From: JAAYDY01 sp964500225
GTDB lineage: Bacteria > Planctomycetota > Phycisphaerae > FEN-1346 > JAACEH01
Direction of reading: 5' to 3'
Assembly: GCA_964500225.1 (NCBI GenBank)
Contig: CAZCOA010000001.1
Span: 227,551-291,550 of the forward strand
Length of the DNA stretch: 64,000 nucleotides
Program-made: the position numbers and the translations under genes
The notes under the pieces: model-generated
What the model saw: only the letters and a program-made list of their open reading frames with translations
Told to the model about the DNA's origin: nothing
Database searches by the model: none
Shown: piece by piece, positions 33,841-43,827 of the stretch
How the letters are laid out: each line of letters starts with the position of its first letter
Position numbering within the stretch: position 1 is the first letter of the stretch

Positions 33841-36669
33841 TTGCTTCGGATCTCGCACAAACGGCCCTACCGGGCGGGACGATGGTCGGCGGCGCTGGCC
33901 ATGGCGCTGGCCGTGACCGCATCGGCTCGCGCCGAGGCGCTCGCGACGGCCGACCCCGGCGGACAGGTGGCCCGGTTCGTCGCCGCCGATCCCAATGTTT
34001 TCATCGTCCAGGCGCCGCCGGTTCCGGTGGCCCCCCAGGGCATGACCCTCCAGGTGATCGATTACATCGACTGCACGAAGGCCGATGACGGCCACCCGAT
34101 GCTTCACGACGGCCGCAGCCGCGTGACCACGAGCGACGCGGGAACATACCGGGAAACCGGGGCCGCACCGAACAGTTGGTTCGCGTACCGGTTCCGAGTG
34201 GCTGGCGTCGCTCGGCCGCACGTAATTGTGCTGGAGTTTCCGGACGACGCGGATCGGATGACGGCCCTGGCCGTGGCGCAGCCGCCGAGCGGCGACGATG
34301 AGCAGCCGTCGGCTCGGACGGAGTTCGGTTACCGCACGGGCGACCTGTTGCCGGTGTCGGGCCGGATGGCGGCGCGGTGGACGGTGCTGTATCCGACGAG
34401 CGAGGCGCCGGCGGCGCTGCTGGTGGCCAACTGGCACGCACGCCACCCGGCGGCACTGGCTCGGGTCTGGGTATGCGTGACGGCGGAGGACCGCCTGCCG
34501 CCGCGTCCGTCGCCTTTGGCGGCCGGCGTGCGCCGGGCCGGGCTGGTGCTGGGGGATCCGCGGAACCTGTCCAGCCGCTTCGGCGGCCGGGCGGACAACC
34601 TGCTTGGCACGATGGACTGCCTGGGCGTGGACGACGTGGTGTTCGACGCGGCGCGCGATCGGACGATCCATTACAACAGCAAGGCCCTCGGCGCGCGCAG
34701 TTCGCGCGTCGACGCGCTGATGACGGCACTGGACGGCGGCGGCGGCAAGGGCGCCGTCGCTGCCTTCAGTTTGGACGTCTCCGGAGGCCGATGGCGGTTG
34801 CCGGGCATCGAAGGCGACCCCCTGCGGCTGGAGGACAATGCCGTTTGCAACGCCTGGCAGTCGTTCGTGATGACGGATTTCCTGGAACCGTACGGCCGGT
34901 CGTTTGTCGGACTGCTGTGGGGCGCGCCGGACCGGACGGCTGTTTTCGACCGTGGCATGGGGCCGGAGTACGGCGAATTGATCATGCGGCTCCAGCATAC
35001 AGTGGAGCGCACGTTTGGCAACGGGATGCTGTTCCACATGTTGGGACGGCCTGGCCCCGACGCGCACCTGTTCAGCCAGCCCGGCTCGGATGGGGCGGTG
35101 GTGGCCCGCTGGCAGCGCAGCGGTAAGAGCCCCGACGAAGTGCTATCGGCTCATGCGTTGGCGACGTGGCGCAGTCTCGGCGTCGATGTCAAGGCGATGG
35201 GCAGCCAGCGTCGCCTGGTGCCGATGTGGCGGTGCGGGCGCGACGACGGGGCTGCGGCGCGGTTCGGCCGCGGGGCCGTGCCGCGGTACTGGATGCTCGA
35301 CGACCTGAGCCGCTCGCCGGGCCTGGCGGCGGCCGCCGAAGGGTTGTACCTGAGCGGCCTGTCGTTGGACGGGACGCCCGACCGGCGGGTCATCGGGCTG
35401 GCGGCGCCGCACTTCTGGTGGACGTGGAGCGAACTGGCCCCGACGCTGGTCCCCGTCGGCGAGGCGTACTGGGCGCCCCTGGCCGCGGCCCTCGGCGAAG
35501 GCATAACGCCCTGGGCCCTCTGGATCGGCAACGACGGGTCGGCGGCCCTGCACGAGGACGACACGCGGCTCGTGACGAACGAACTGGCGCAGATGCCCCT
35601 GCGACGGATGGAACTTTGTCCCGGCGCACCGGAATACCCGGTGAGCGTGAGAACATACAACACCGGCGACCGATTCCACGTGCAGATGGCGAATCGATCG
35701 GAGGTCGAGGCGGTCGTGAAGATAAGGCTGGACATGGGCGGCGGCGACACTGAGTTGACGGAAGCCGTACACACGTTGCCGCCATGGAGCGTCAAGGCCA
35801 TGGCGATGCCGGGCACCGGCCGCGTGGCGTCGGTGTCGCAGGAGGCGCCCGAGCTGGAGCCGCTGCTGGTGTCGCGGCTGGACCGCTATGCGGCCGACCT
35901 GGAGGCGGCGCGGAAAGCGGGTGTGCCCCTGGAGAGCGCTTACGACGAGGCCCTGAGCCAGGCGCGACGGCTCCGCGACGAGCGATCATGGCAGGCGCTG
36001 GACCGGTTGCTCTGCGCCACCGTTGTTCGTGAACCGCGTCTGCGGCAGCGCGTGGCCACGGAGCGACCGCACGCGGACGTGCCGCAGGCGCAGGGCATCG
36101 TAACCGACGGGCGGCTGGACGACTGGCCGGCGGATGCGGCAGTGCTTCGGCTGGACGGGGCTGGGCGACTGGTCTGCCACCCGGACGTGGCCAACCAGTG
36201 GCACGGCCCGGCGGACCTGTCGGCCGAGGTACGGCTGGCATGGTCGCAGGCCGGGCTGCACTACGCTATCGTGGTGACCGACGATCAGCCGACCGAGGAC
36301 GAGAACGAGGCGGCCACTATGATCTTCGCGCCGATCGATGCTTGCCGCAATTATGCAGGGCGCGAGTGGGCAGCCCGCGCGGTGACCGTGCGTCGCGATG
36401 TCGTTGCCGCCGAACCCTACCGCGCGACAGTGCGACAGAGAACCGTGACGATACACGAGGGCCTGGTGCCCGCCGAGTCGCTCGGCGAGGCCCTTCGCCC
36501 GGCCGCCGGACGGACCCTCGGCTTCAACGTGCTGGTCTGCGACAGCGACGACCGCGCCGCCCTGCCCCGCCCGTGGCAGAAGTCGGCCGCCATGGCCTGG
36601 TCCAACAGCCAGGACGGCTACGACCCCTGGTCCGACGCCCAGACCTGCGGGGAAATCACGTTCAAATGA
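33841..36669 (+). CDS. Large secreted protein with C-terminal CBM9-like domain
   Basis: 942 residues from the TTG at 33841, chosen because GAAAGGA lies 10 nt upstream and it gives a normal signal peptide (MLRISHKRPYRAGRWSAALA...). A GTG at 33796 would add 15 residues. The first 750 residues match no family I know: mixed beta-rich segments and an aromatic patch near 520 (APHFWWTWSELAPTLVP). Residues about 750-942 read as a CBM9-like/DOMON-like sugar-binding domain (VTDGRLDDWP, AWSQAGLHYAIVVTDDQP, GFNVLVCDSDD). Probably an exported carbohydrate-active or surface-binding protein. Stands alone; converges with the next gene, 31 nt between stops. Confidence 0.68.
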   Translation: MLRISHKRPYRAGRWSAALAMALAVTASARAEALATADPGGQVARFVAADPNVFIVQAPPVPVAPQGMTLQVIDYIDCTKADDGHPMLHDGRSRVTTSDAGTYRETGAAPNSWFAYRFRVAGVARPHVIVLEFPDDADRMTALAVAQPPSGDDEQPSARTEFGYRTGDLLPVSGRMAARWTVLYPTSEAPAALLVANWHARHPAALARVWVCVTAEDRLPPRPSPLAAGVRRAGLVLGDPRNLSSRFGGRADNLLGTMDCLGVDDVVFDAARDRTIHYNSKALGARSSRVDALMTALDGGGGKGAVAAFSLDVSGGRWRLPGIEGDPLRLEDNAVCNAWQSFVMTDFLEPYGRSFVGLLWGAPDRTAVFDRGMGPEYGELIMRLQHTVERTFGNGMLFHMLGRPGPDAHLFSQPGSDGAVVARWQRSGKSPDEVLSAHALATWRSLGVDVKAMGSQRRLVPMWRCGRDDGAAARFGRGAVPRYWMLDDLSRSPGLAAAAEGLYLSGLSLDGTPDRRVIGLAAPHFWWTWSELAPTLVPVGEAYWAPLAAALGEGITPWALWIGNDGSAALHEDDTRLVTNELAQMPLRRMELCPGAPEYPVSVRTYNTGDRFHVQMANRSEVEAVVKIRLDMGGGDTELTEAVHTLPPWSVKAMAMPGTGRVASVSQEAPELEPLLVSRLDRYAADLEAARKAGVPLESAYDEALSQARRLRDERSWQALDRLLCATVVREPRLRQRVATERPHADVPQAQGIVTDGRLDDWPADAAVLRLDGAGRLVCHPDVANQWHGPADLSAEVRLAWSQAGLHYAIVVTDDQPTEDENEAATMIFAPIDACRNYAGREWAARAVTVRRDVVAAEPYRATVRQRTVTIHEGLVPAESLGEALRPAAGRTLGFNVLVCDSDDRAALPRPWQKSAAMAWSNSQDGYDPWSDAQTCGEITFK

Positions 36670-36700
36670 CATTTCTGATGGGACGCACCTGTGGCGGGCC

Positions 36701-39109
36701 TCACGGCGACCGGGTGGCGGCGTCGCTGAGGGACTTCAGGTAGGCCTCCACCTGCCCACGGTAGCGGGAACTGGTACGGTCGGCCGAGGGCTGGGCGTTG
36801 TCGGACTGGCCGTCGCTCTGGCCGGTGCTGCGGGTGGTCGCCGAGGCTACGTCGCCGCCGGAGGCGTCGCGCGAGACGGTAATCGTGGCGTCGCTCTGCC
36901 GCGTGGTCACCGCCGGATCGCCCGACGCAGGCGTGCCCTGCGTGGCGGCCGCCAGGTCGAACCGGTCGTCGTCCTGCCAGGCCCGCACGAATTGCCGCAA
37001 CTGGGTTTCGCTCCAGCCCAGTTCCTTCAGAAGAGCCTCATCGACGGTGCCGCGGCGAAGCTCCTGGGCCACGCGGCGAATCTGCGGACCCACGGCGCGG
37101 AGCAACTGCACGTCGCCGGCGGGTACGTCGCCACGACCCGATTCGTCAAACGCGGCGTGCCGCGAGTCGGGCTCCCGGTCGGGGTCGCGCTGCGGCGGCT
37201 GCGGCGAGGTGCCTTCGGCCGTGTTGCCGACGGGGTTCGGCGGCGTCGAATCGTCGTCGCCGGCGCCCGTGCCGTCGCCGCCGGTGTTGTCGGGCGGCGT
37301 CGGGCAGTCCTGGGCCGGTTCGCGCCCCGTGCCGGCCGGCTGCTGCGCGGAAGACGACGCACCGTCGCCCTGTCCGCCGGGCTGGGCCTGCGGTTGACCT
37401 TGTGATCGGCGCGCCGCCCGCTCGAACTGTTCCAATTGCGACCGCTCGTCGGGCGACAGACCGGCCGTTTTCTGTTCGGACGACGTGCCACCGCCACCGG
37501 CCGTGGAGCCGGACGACGGCTCAGGCGAGTCGCCGCCCGAGCCGCCCTTGCCTGGCGGGTCGATGACGACGCGGATCGGCGCGCTGCGGCCGTGCTGCGG
37601 CGATCCGGGCAACCGGTCCGACGCGCTCACCCAGACCAGCGCGTGGTCGCCCTCGGCCAGGCCCATGGCAGCTACGTCCACAGAAAAGTGATCGTCGATG
37701 GCGGCGACGGCCTTGCCCTCGGGCACGGCGACAAGGACGGCCTGCCCGGGCGGCGTCGCGGCCCGCGCGGCATTGGCGGCATCGGCTGGATTGGCGTCCT
37801 CGGCGGCGCCGGGCTGCACCTTCTGCCAATGAGCCGCCAGGGCGGCCAGGCCGATGTCGTCGCGGGCTCGGACGCCGAGAGTCACCCGGCCGCCGACCGG
37901 CACGTGGACTTCGGTGCCGGCGCGGTCCAGCTCAACCTCGGGCGGCCGGTCGGCCAGGGGCGTCACTTGGTAGCGAACGGCCCCGGCGTTGGCGTGCCGA
38001 AGCGATGAATCGAAGAACTGAATGTGATAGGCCTGGGCCTCCTGGACGGTAAACGTGCCGCGGGCCTCGTGGACCTCGCGGCCGCTCTGCATGGGCACTC
38101 GCCGCGACCCGTCGCCGAAGACCATCTCGGGCCGGTGCGGGGGCTGATTGGTGCGAGCGACGACCTCGACCCGTGTGCCGGGCAGCGCCTCGACGTTGCC
38201 CGTGGAACGCGTCTCGGGCGGCCGGAGCGTGTAGGCCGGATAGGTCAATACGGTCCGCACGTCCAGGACGGCCGGCAGGGGCGTCACGCCGACGTGGTGG
38301 CCCGAGCTGCGCGCGTCGCCGGCGCGGATGTCGAAGTCGAGGTCTTCCATGAGGTTCTCGACGACGGCCTCCCACGTGCCGACATCGACGGCGCGCATGG
38401 CGACGGCCTTGTCGGCGATGCCGCCGCGGGTTAGGGCCAGTTCGACGGTGTCGGGCTGTCGGTCGGCCGTGACAGCGATGATGCGGAGGCTCGTTCCGGC
38501 CATGACGGTGGGCGTGTCGGGATCGGTCCTGACGAGGACGATCCGTGTGGCGGTGGGCGGCGGCACATTGGCGCCAAGTGCCCGATAGAGGCTGACGCCG
38601 AAGTCTTTGCGGCTCATGAGGGCGAAACCCAGCGTGACGGCCAGGGCGGCCAGCAGCGCGGCCACGGCAACGTGCAGCGGGCGCCGGTTGACGGCCAGGT
38701 CCACGTCGATCTGGCCGAGGTCGCGGGCGGCCTTGGCTTCGATGGCGGCGCGAACGTCGGGATGGAGACGGTCGTCGTCGCGTGCCTGGACGTACGTAAC
38801 CAGGCTGTTGCAGAACTGGTCCTCGGCCTGGCGCTCGATGAGCCGCGCGGCGAACAAGTCGTTTACGCGGCGGATGCTCGGCCACAACAGAATCAGGACA
38901 AGGCCCGCCAGGCCGACCGCGCCCAGGGCCGCCAGCAGCCAGAGCCGCACGGTGCGGCTGAACTGGAACGACTGGTCGGCAATGATGACCGCCAACAGAT
39001 AGACCAGAACGAAGGCCGGCAGGACGAGCAGGCCGGTCACGAGGTCGTTGACGCGGACGCGTGCCTTGGTCCGTTCCAGAGAGAGGTTGATAAACTCGTC
39101 GGCTCGCAT
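36701..39109 (-). CDS. DUF4175-like planctomycete membrane protein
   Basis: 802 residues from the ATG at 39109. Two N-terminal helices (about 25-47 and 57-77), a cytoplasmic stretch, and a third helix (about 143-162, LHVAVAALLAALAVTLGFAL) are followed by a long extracytoplasmic part. It has Ig-like beta repeats (VELDRAGTEVHVPVGGRVTL) and a low-complexity Gly/Ser/Pro/Gln region (about 540-650). The C-terminus is helical (RRVAQELRRGTVDEALLKEL). The layout fits the DUF4175-like proteins that in planctomycetes often accompany MoxR-DUF58-VWA genes; those partners are not adjacent here. Function unknown. Confidence 0.68.
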   Translation of the reverse strand: MRADEFINLSLERTKARVRVNDLVTGLLVLPAFVLVYLLAVIIADQSFQFSRTVRLWLLAALGAVGLAGLVLILLWPSIRRVNDLFAARLIERQAEDQFCNSLVTYVQARDDDRLHPDVRAAIEAKAARDLGQIDVDLAVNRRPLHVAVAALLAALAVTLGFALMSRKDFGVSLYRALGANVPPPTATRIVLVRTDPDTPTVMAGTSLRIIAVTADRQPDTVELALTRGGIADKAVAMRAVDVGTWEAVVENLMEDLDFDIRAGDARSSGHHVGVTPLPAVLDVRTVLTYPAYTLRPPETRSTGNVEALPGTRVEVVARTNQPPHRPEMVFGDGSRRVPMQSGREVHEARGTFTVQEAQAYHIQFFDSSLRHANAGAVRYQVTPLADRPPEVELDRAGTEVHVPVGGRVTLGVRARDDIGLAALAAHWQKVQPGAAEDANPADAANAARAATPPGQAVLVAVPEGKAVAAIDDHFSVDVAAMGLAEGDHALVWVSASDRLPGSPQHGRSAPIRVVIDPPGKGGSGGDSPEPSSGSTAGGGGTSSEQKTAGLSPDERSQLEQFERAARRSQGQPQAQPGGQGDGASSSAQQPAGTGREPAQDCPTPPDNTGGDGTGAGDDDSTPPNPVGNTAEGTSPQPPQRDPDREPDSRHAAFDESGRGDVPAGDVQLLRAVGPQIRRVAQELRRGTVDEALLKELGWSETQLRQFVRAWQDDDRFDLAAATQGTPASGDPAVTTRQSDATITVSRDASGGDVASATTRSTGQSDGQSDNAQPSADRTSSRYRGQVEAYLKSLSDAATRSP

Positions 39110-39293
39110 AGGTCGGGCTCCACGGCCCAGTCTATTGTACTGCTGCCGGCATCCGGGGCAACCCAGGCCCGGCGGCGGCGAGCGACGTACATAATTGTCT
39201 GCCGCCGTGGCAGTTATCGGCATTCGGCGGGCCCAGCCGTCAGGGCCTTGCGCGGCTGCTACGGGAAAAATCCTCCGCAAAATGGCCTGCCAT

Positions 39294-40649
39294 TCACCGC
39301 GACAGGGTGCGCAGGTATTCCACCAGTCGCCATTGCTCGTCGCCGGGCAGCGTGCCGACGAAGGCGGGCATGGTGTCGCGTCCCCGGCGAATGGCGTCGA
39401 GAATCGCCTTGTCTTTCAGCCCCCCGAGCGCCGGCGGCGACGGATGGCGCAGGGCGAACGGTCCGTTGCCGCGTGCTTCGGCGCCGTGGCAGCCGGCGCA
39501 TTGGGCCAGGTAGATGTCGCGGCCGCGGGAGACCGCCTGAGGATCGCCGCGGACGAAGGGACTGGCGTCGAGCAACTGTTGCTGGGCTCGGACCAGCACG
39601 GGATCCTTGCCGCGCTGCTCGGCCAGGGCGCGAATGTAGGCGTCGAATCGCTCGGCTCGGTCGGGCGGAAGCTGTTGCTGCCTTGCGGCGGCGACGGCCG
39701 CCTCGTCCGGGGGCTGCGTCATCAGGGGCGTCAGCGTCGCGACCTGATCGGTCCAGACGACTTCGCGCAGGTCGCCGAGGGAGTACACGTCGTTGCCGCC
39801 GCGGGGCCCGTCGAACGGCGATCGGCCGGCCATGCGGTGGCACTCGGCGCAGGTGTGCGGGCGGACGACGGGCCAGTCGAACCGGTTGCCGGGGCGTCCC
39901 ATTCTGACCCAACGGACGTCGCGGTGGTCCTCGCGGGTGCGACGCCAGAGGCCGTCGGCCGGATCGCGGACGGCCGACTCGAAGACCCAGTCGCTCCGCG
40001 AGCCGTCGGTCCGCATCTGGCCCCGCTCGCGGCCGGCCATGCGCATCCGCCGCCACTCGACCAGGACGGCGCGCCGGCCTGTGGCCGTCGTCGGGACCGT
40101 TGACGCGCCGGCGATGTCGCGGCGGTAGATCAACTGGACGATTTCCGTGCCGACGGGGTAACGCCAGGCCTCGGGATCGCTTGTATCTATGCGGCCGCCG
40201 TCGGGGAGCCGCAAGAACAGCAGTGAAACCGAATTCGGAGCGACATGGTCGCCGGCGACCCAGCGGCCGGCGGAACGGTAGCTGATCCACGGTGTCTCGG
40301 CCACTTTCGGGGGATGCTTTTCGTTCCAGGCGGGCTGGACGGCATCGGGATGGCCTTCGAGGAACTGGAAATCGTGAATCAGGACACGATGGTCGGCGGA
40401 GGCGTCAAGAAACTCGGCCCAACGGTCGGTCATCGGGGCGGCGGGCTTCAAGGAGGCGGCCAGATCGGCGGCATCCCAGACCCAATAGGTGCAGGATGAC
40501 AGGCCGGGCGGTTCGCGGACCGAGGGCGGCAATCCGCCGCGCCCGCACCCGGCCGTGACCAGGGCGCCGGCGACCACCACGGTCGAGACGGCCAGACCCA
40601 ACCACAGGATCGCCCTGCGGCGGGAGAGGTTTCGTTTCTCTTGCGTCAC
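39294..40649 (-). CDS. Dihaem cytochrome c lipoprotein
   Basis: 451 residues from a GTG at 40649 with GGGAG 9 nt upstream. Lipoprotein signal with lipobox TAGC (Cys35). Two haem c sites: C267-AE-C270-H271 and C384-AG-C387-H388. The second lies in a class I-type cytochrome c domain ending in TLPGDEQWRLVEYLRTLSR, with Met427 as likely axial ligand (GRDTMPAFVG). Residues 50-260 form an unrecognised beta-rich domain. It is predicted to carry electrons in the periplasm, membrane-anchored. Divergent from the lipoprotein at 40704, whose promoter overlaps its 5' end. Confidence 0.85.
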   Translation of the reverse strand: MTQEKRNLSRRRAILWLGLAVSTVVVAGALVTAGCGRGGLPPSVREPPGLSSCTYWVWDAADLAASLKPAAPMTDRWAEFLDASADHRVLIHDFQFLEGHPDAVQPAWNEKHPPKVAETPWISYRSAGRWVAGDHVAPNSVSLLFLRLPDGGRIDTSDPEAWRYPVGTEIVQLIYRRDIAGASTVPTTATGRRAVLVEWRRMRMAGRERGQMRTDGSRSDWVFESAVRDPADGLWRRTREDHRDVRWVRMGRPGNRFDWPVVRPHTCAECHRMAGRSPFDGPRGGNDVYSLGDLREVVWTDQVATLTPLMTQPPDEAAVAAARQQQLPPDRAERFDAYIRALAEQRGKDPVLVRAQQQLLDASPFVRGDPQAVSRGRDIYLAQCAGCHGAEARGNGPFALRHPSPPALGGLKDKAILDAIRRGRDTMPAFVGTLPGDEQWRLVEYLRTLSR

Positions 40650-40669
40650 GAGCAGGGGCTCCCTATAAT
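40641..40669 (+). promoter_or_regulatory. Promoter of the 40704 lipoprotein gene
   Basis: TTGCGT (40641-40646), 17 bp, TATAAT (40664-40669). The perfect -10 box lies 34 nt before the GTG start, with GAGGAGAG between. Its -35 box overlaps the first codons of the divergent cytochrome gene, so the two may compete. Confidence 0.65.
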
Positions 40670-40703
40670 CCCTGGGTTGGTCCGACGACGAGGAGAGTGT
40701 ATC

Positions 40704-41378
40704 GTGCGAACGACTGGCGAACAAGGGGCAATGGGGCCTGCCGCAGCCGGGGCGCGTGTCGCGTGGCTTTGGGTGGCGGTGGGCGTATCGGCGGCGTTGG
40801 TCTGCGGGTGTGGGCCGCGCGCGGCCGGCGATGGACAGCCCCGCGTCGCCGCGGAGGCCGAGAGCGAGCCGAAAGCCTATTGCGACATCACCGTGCTGGC
40901 AGCCGACAGCCCGATCGCGAACATTCTGGAGCCCGACCCCTACGGTCGAGACAACGAGCGAAGCTTCAGCGGCGACGGGTCGCTGCGCGGCATCATGCGG
41001 TACGATATCGCCCTGCTGAAGCAGCTGGCCGAGACGGGCAAAGGCGTGTACCCGGTGCTCCAGAAACACCTGGAGGGGCCGATCGGCAGCCTGATGCACC
41101 TCAACGAATCGGCCCGAGCGGCAGGGCTGAACCGCGTGTATGTGGAGTTCACGGTGGGCACGGAGGCCTGTTGCGGGCTTCGGATGGACGGAGCCGTGGC
41201 CCGCGTGGAGGATGCCGGCGGCAGCCGTAAGGCCGCGTTCAGCCTGGAATGGCCGTGGGGACAGCAGGTGCTGGTCGAGTTGCCGCCGACGCAGGTGGGC
41301 GGGCGGTGGACGTGGATTCTGTTGGAGTTGAGTAAGGACGAGACGCCGCCGGCGGGGTACGAGGCGCCGGCGAAATAG
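40704..41378 (+). CDS. Predicted lipoprotein of unknown function
   Basis: 224 residues from a GTG with GAGGAGAG 6 nt upstream. Hydrophobic signal (about 17-33), then V-C-G-Cys36 as a probable lipobox with a second Cys34 two residues earlier. The mature domain contains ITVLAADSPIANILEP, a helix (YDIALLKQLAETGKGVYPVL) and a vicinal Cys pair (TEACCGLRM). No family recognised. It is followed 46 nt later by the zinc-ribbon gene on the same strand. Confidence 0.72.
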   Translation: MRTTGEQGAMGPAAAGARVAWLWVAVGVSAALVCGCGPRAAGDGQPRVAAEAESEPKAYCDITVLAADSPIANILEPDPYGRDNERSFSGDGSLRGIMRYDIALLKQLAETGKGVYPVLQKHLEGPIGSLMHLNESARAAGLNRVYVEFTVGTEACCGLRMDGAVARVEDAGGSRKAAFSLEWPWGQQVLVELPPTQVGGRWTWILLELSKDETPPAGYEAPAK

Positions 41379-41424
41379 AAGCATAGCGCCGGCCGCCGTC
41401 GGTCGGCCGACGAAAGGACCCGCG

Positions 41425-42180
41425 ATGGGACAGTGCAAACGTTGCGGCCGGAAACGGTGGTTGCTGAAGTTTCCGTCGCACCTGGATATTCCGGAGATGC
41501 GGGCCATGGTGAGCCACTGGCCGTGGCACCGTGTGCAGATTTGTCCGGACTGCGAGCCGGCGTTCGATGCGGAGTTCCGCAAGCGGTTGCTTCTGTTGGC
41601 GCCGGACGCCATGGCCCAGGACGCCGACGTGACCGAAGCGGTGTGCCTGCTGTGCGGGACCCAGTCGGTCGAGGCCGTGTACGCACCGAGCGGCCGGTGG
41701 ACGGACGTCTCGGGAACGCCCGTGCTGGGCAAGTTCAGCGTGTGTCAGGAGTGCCGCGGCAAGCTCCTCAGCGGCGCGATCGTCTCGGCCGGGGAATTGC
41801 GCACGGGGAACGATTTTCGGAGGTTGTTGCCGATGCTGCCGGAGGCGTCGGACGACCTGGTGCGGCAAAACGAAGGATGGCAGCTCGGCGACGGCCCTGG
41901 ACCACAGGGTTCGACGGAGGTGCTGCGCGGTCTGGAACTCGAGGCGGCGGCCAACACGGCGGCGCTGTTCTGGACCACAGTGCCGCAGGCGGTGGCCGAT
42001 GCCGATGTGACGCCGATCCGCGGGGCGATGCTGTGCCCGGAGGGCAAAACGGCCATCCGTACGCACCTGTCGCTGCGGTGGTGTGCCGGCCGGCCCGACG
42101 CGTCGCCACGAGCGGCGATGAGCCTCTATCGAACCGGCGACCGATTCACCGTGGTTCGCTTCGACCCGCCTTCAACCTAA
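41425..42180 (+). CDS. Zinc-ribbon-rich protein of unknown function
   Basis: 251 residues, no signal peptide. Four CxxC pairs in the first 110 residues: Cys4/7 (CKRC), 40/43 (CPDC), 74/77 (CLLC) and 107/110 (CQEC), which would make two zinc ribbons. The C-terminal half (about 125-251) is acidic, with no recognised domain. RBS GAAAGGA precedes the ATG. Cytoplasmic; may bind nucleic acid or protein. Probably co-transcribed with the lipoprotein upstream. Confidence 0.72.
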   Translation: MGQCKRCGRKRWLLKFPSHLDIPEMRAMVSHWPWHRVQICPDCEPAFDAEFRKRLLLLAPDAMAQDADVTEAVCLLCGTQSVEAVYAPSGRWTDVSGTPVLGKFSVCQECRGKLLSGAIVSAGELRTGNDFRRLLPMLPEASDDLVRQNEGWQLGDGPGPQGSTEVLRGLELEAAANTAALFWTTVPQAVADADVTPIRGAMLCPEGKTAIRTHLSLRWCAGRPDASPRAAMSLYRTGDRFTVVRFDPPST

Positions 42181-42339
42181 CCTGCATGACTTGCGTCGCG
42201 CAAGGAGAAGTGCAAGTCTGTCCGCGCGGCAATTTCCCCGACCCTGGCGTCCATGGGAGAAGACGAGGCCTCAACCCGCACCGGGACCAGGCACCTTCTC
42301 AAGGTTGCGCTGCGCCGGCAGTGCGCCTCGTGCAGGCCC

Positions 42340-43797
42340 TTACAACGATTTTTTCAGTTTGGCATAGGCCTCGGCCCACGGGGCCGTGTTCGTCGGCTCG
42401 AAGGTTTCCAGGGGGAAACTGCGGCGGACCATGGCGCGGCCGTCGGCCAGCGAGGCCAGTTCGCCCGTGGCGATGGCCTGCATCATGATGTTGCCGATGG
42501 CCGTGGCCTCGACCGGGCCGGCCACGACCGGGCGTCCCATCGCATCGGCGGCAAACTGCATCAGCAGCCGGTTCTGCGTGCCGCCGCCCACGATGTGGAC
42601 CTTGTCGAACGTGCGGCCGGTGAGTTTTTCCAGCTCCTCGAGTCGGCGGCGGTACCCCAGGGCCAGCCCTTCCAGGATCACACGAGCCATGGAACCGACG
42701 TCGGCCGGCGCGGCATGGCCGCCCTTGCGGCACAGGTCGGCGATAGCGGCGGTCATGTCGGCCGGATTGACCAGCGAGGGGTGGTCGATGTCGATGACGG
42801 CCTGGAACGGTTTGGCGGCGGCGGCCCGCTGGGTGATGACGGTGTAGTTGAGGTCGGGCTCTCGCTCGGCCCACCGGCGACGGCACTGCTGGAGCGGCCA
42901 GAGGCCGGCAAGGTTCTTCATGAAACGGGTGGTGCCGGCGACGCCGCCTTCGTTGGTGAAGTTGGCGGCGCGGGTGGCCTCGTTGATCATCGGTTTGGGC
43001 AGCTCGACGCCCAGGATGGACCACGTGCCGCACGAGATGCAGGCCCAGTCGGTCCCTTCGGCGGGCACGGCGGCCACGGCCGATCCGGTGTCGTGGTGGG
43101 CGACGGCCACCAGGGGAACCGCGTCGCCGCCGGCCACCTCGGGCACGACGTTGCCCAGGACGGCGCCGGCCTCGACCAGTTCGGGGAAGATGCGCCGCGG
43201 AATGCTCAGTTCGTCGAGCAGGTCGCCGGCCCAGGCGCGCGTGCGCGGATCGATGAGCTGGCTCGTCGAGGCGAGGGTGTATTCGTTGGCCTTGCGACCG
43301 GTGAAGCACCAGGCCAGCAGGTCGCCCATGAAGAGCAGTGCGTCGGCGGCATCGAGCACCTTGGGCGTGCGGCGGCGGATGCCGGCCAGTTGGAAGATGC
43401 TGTTGAACTGCATGAACTGGATGCCGGTGGCATCGTAAATACGTTCGGCGGGGATTTCCTTGAGGATCTGGCCCATGGTGGCGTCGTTGCGATGGTCGCG
43501 ATAGCAGACCGGCGGCGCCAGGAGCGATCCGTCGGCGGCCAACAACCCGAAATCGACGCCCCAGGTGTCGATGCCGACGGCGGCGGGCGGGCGACCGACG
43601 GTCTCTTTGAACTTGCCGAAGGCCGTCTGCAACTCGCGCCACAGGCCGTACACGTCCCAGTACATGGTGCCCTGAATGACGGCCGGCAAGTTCCAGAAGC
43701 GGTGGATCTCGCGGATCGTCAGCTTGCCGCCCGCAAGGGTTCCTGCGACGCCTCGCCCGCTTTCAGCGCCAAGATCGTAGGCCAGGTACGTGGGCAT
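42340..43797 (-). CDS. rhaB: Rhamnulokinase (FGGY family)
   Basis: 485 residues from the ATG at 43797 (AGGAGG upstream). It phosphorylates L-rhamnulose at O1 in rhamnose degradation. The FGGY kinase core is plain: YLAYDLGAESGRG at the N-terminus, the rhamnulokinase-type GIDTWGVDFGLL, SCGTWSILGVEL in the hinge, and the ATP motif HIVGGGTQNRLLMQ. No rhaA or rhaD or rha regulator is nearby; it is 30 nt downstream of the aminotransferase gene, so it belongs to the lysS-side transcript by position only. L-fuculokinase is the main alternative. Confidence 0.9.
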   Translation of the reverse strand: MPTYLAYDLGAESGRGVAGTLAGGKLTIREIHRFWNLPAVIQGTMYWDVYGLWRELQTAFGKFKETVGRPPAAVGIDTWGVDFGLLAADGSLLAPPVCYRDHRNDATMGQILKEIPAERIYDATGIQFMQFNSIFQLAGIRRRTPKVLDAADALLFMGDLLAWCFTGRKANEYTLASTSQLIDPRTRAWAGDLLDELSIPRRIFPELVEAGAVLGNVVPEVAGGDAVPLVAVAHHDTGSAVAAVPAEGTDWACISCGTWSILGVELPKPMINEATRAANFTNEGGVAGTTRFMKNLAGLWPLQQCRRRWAEREPDLNYTVITQRAAAAKPFQAVIDIDHPSLVNPADMTAAIADLCRKGGHAAPADVGSMARVILEGLALGYRRRLEELEKLTGRTFDKVHIVGGGTQNRLLMQFAADAMGRPVVAGPVEATAIGNIMMQAIATGELASLADGRAMVRRSFPLETFEPTNTAPWAEAYAKLKKSL

Positions 43798-43827
43798 GAG
43801 CGAACCTCCTTGCATGTGCGGCGCGGC

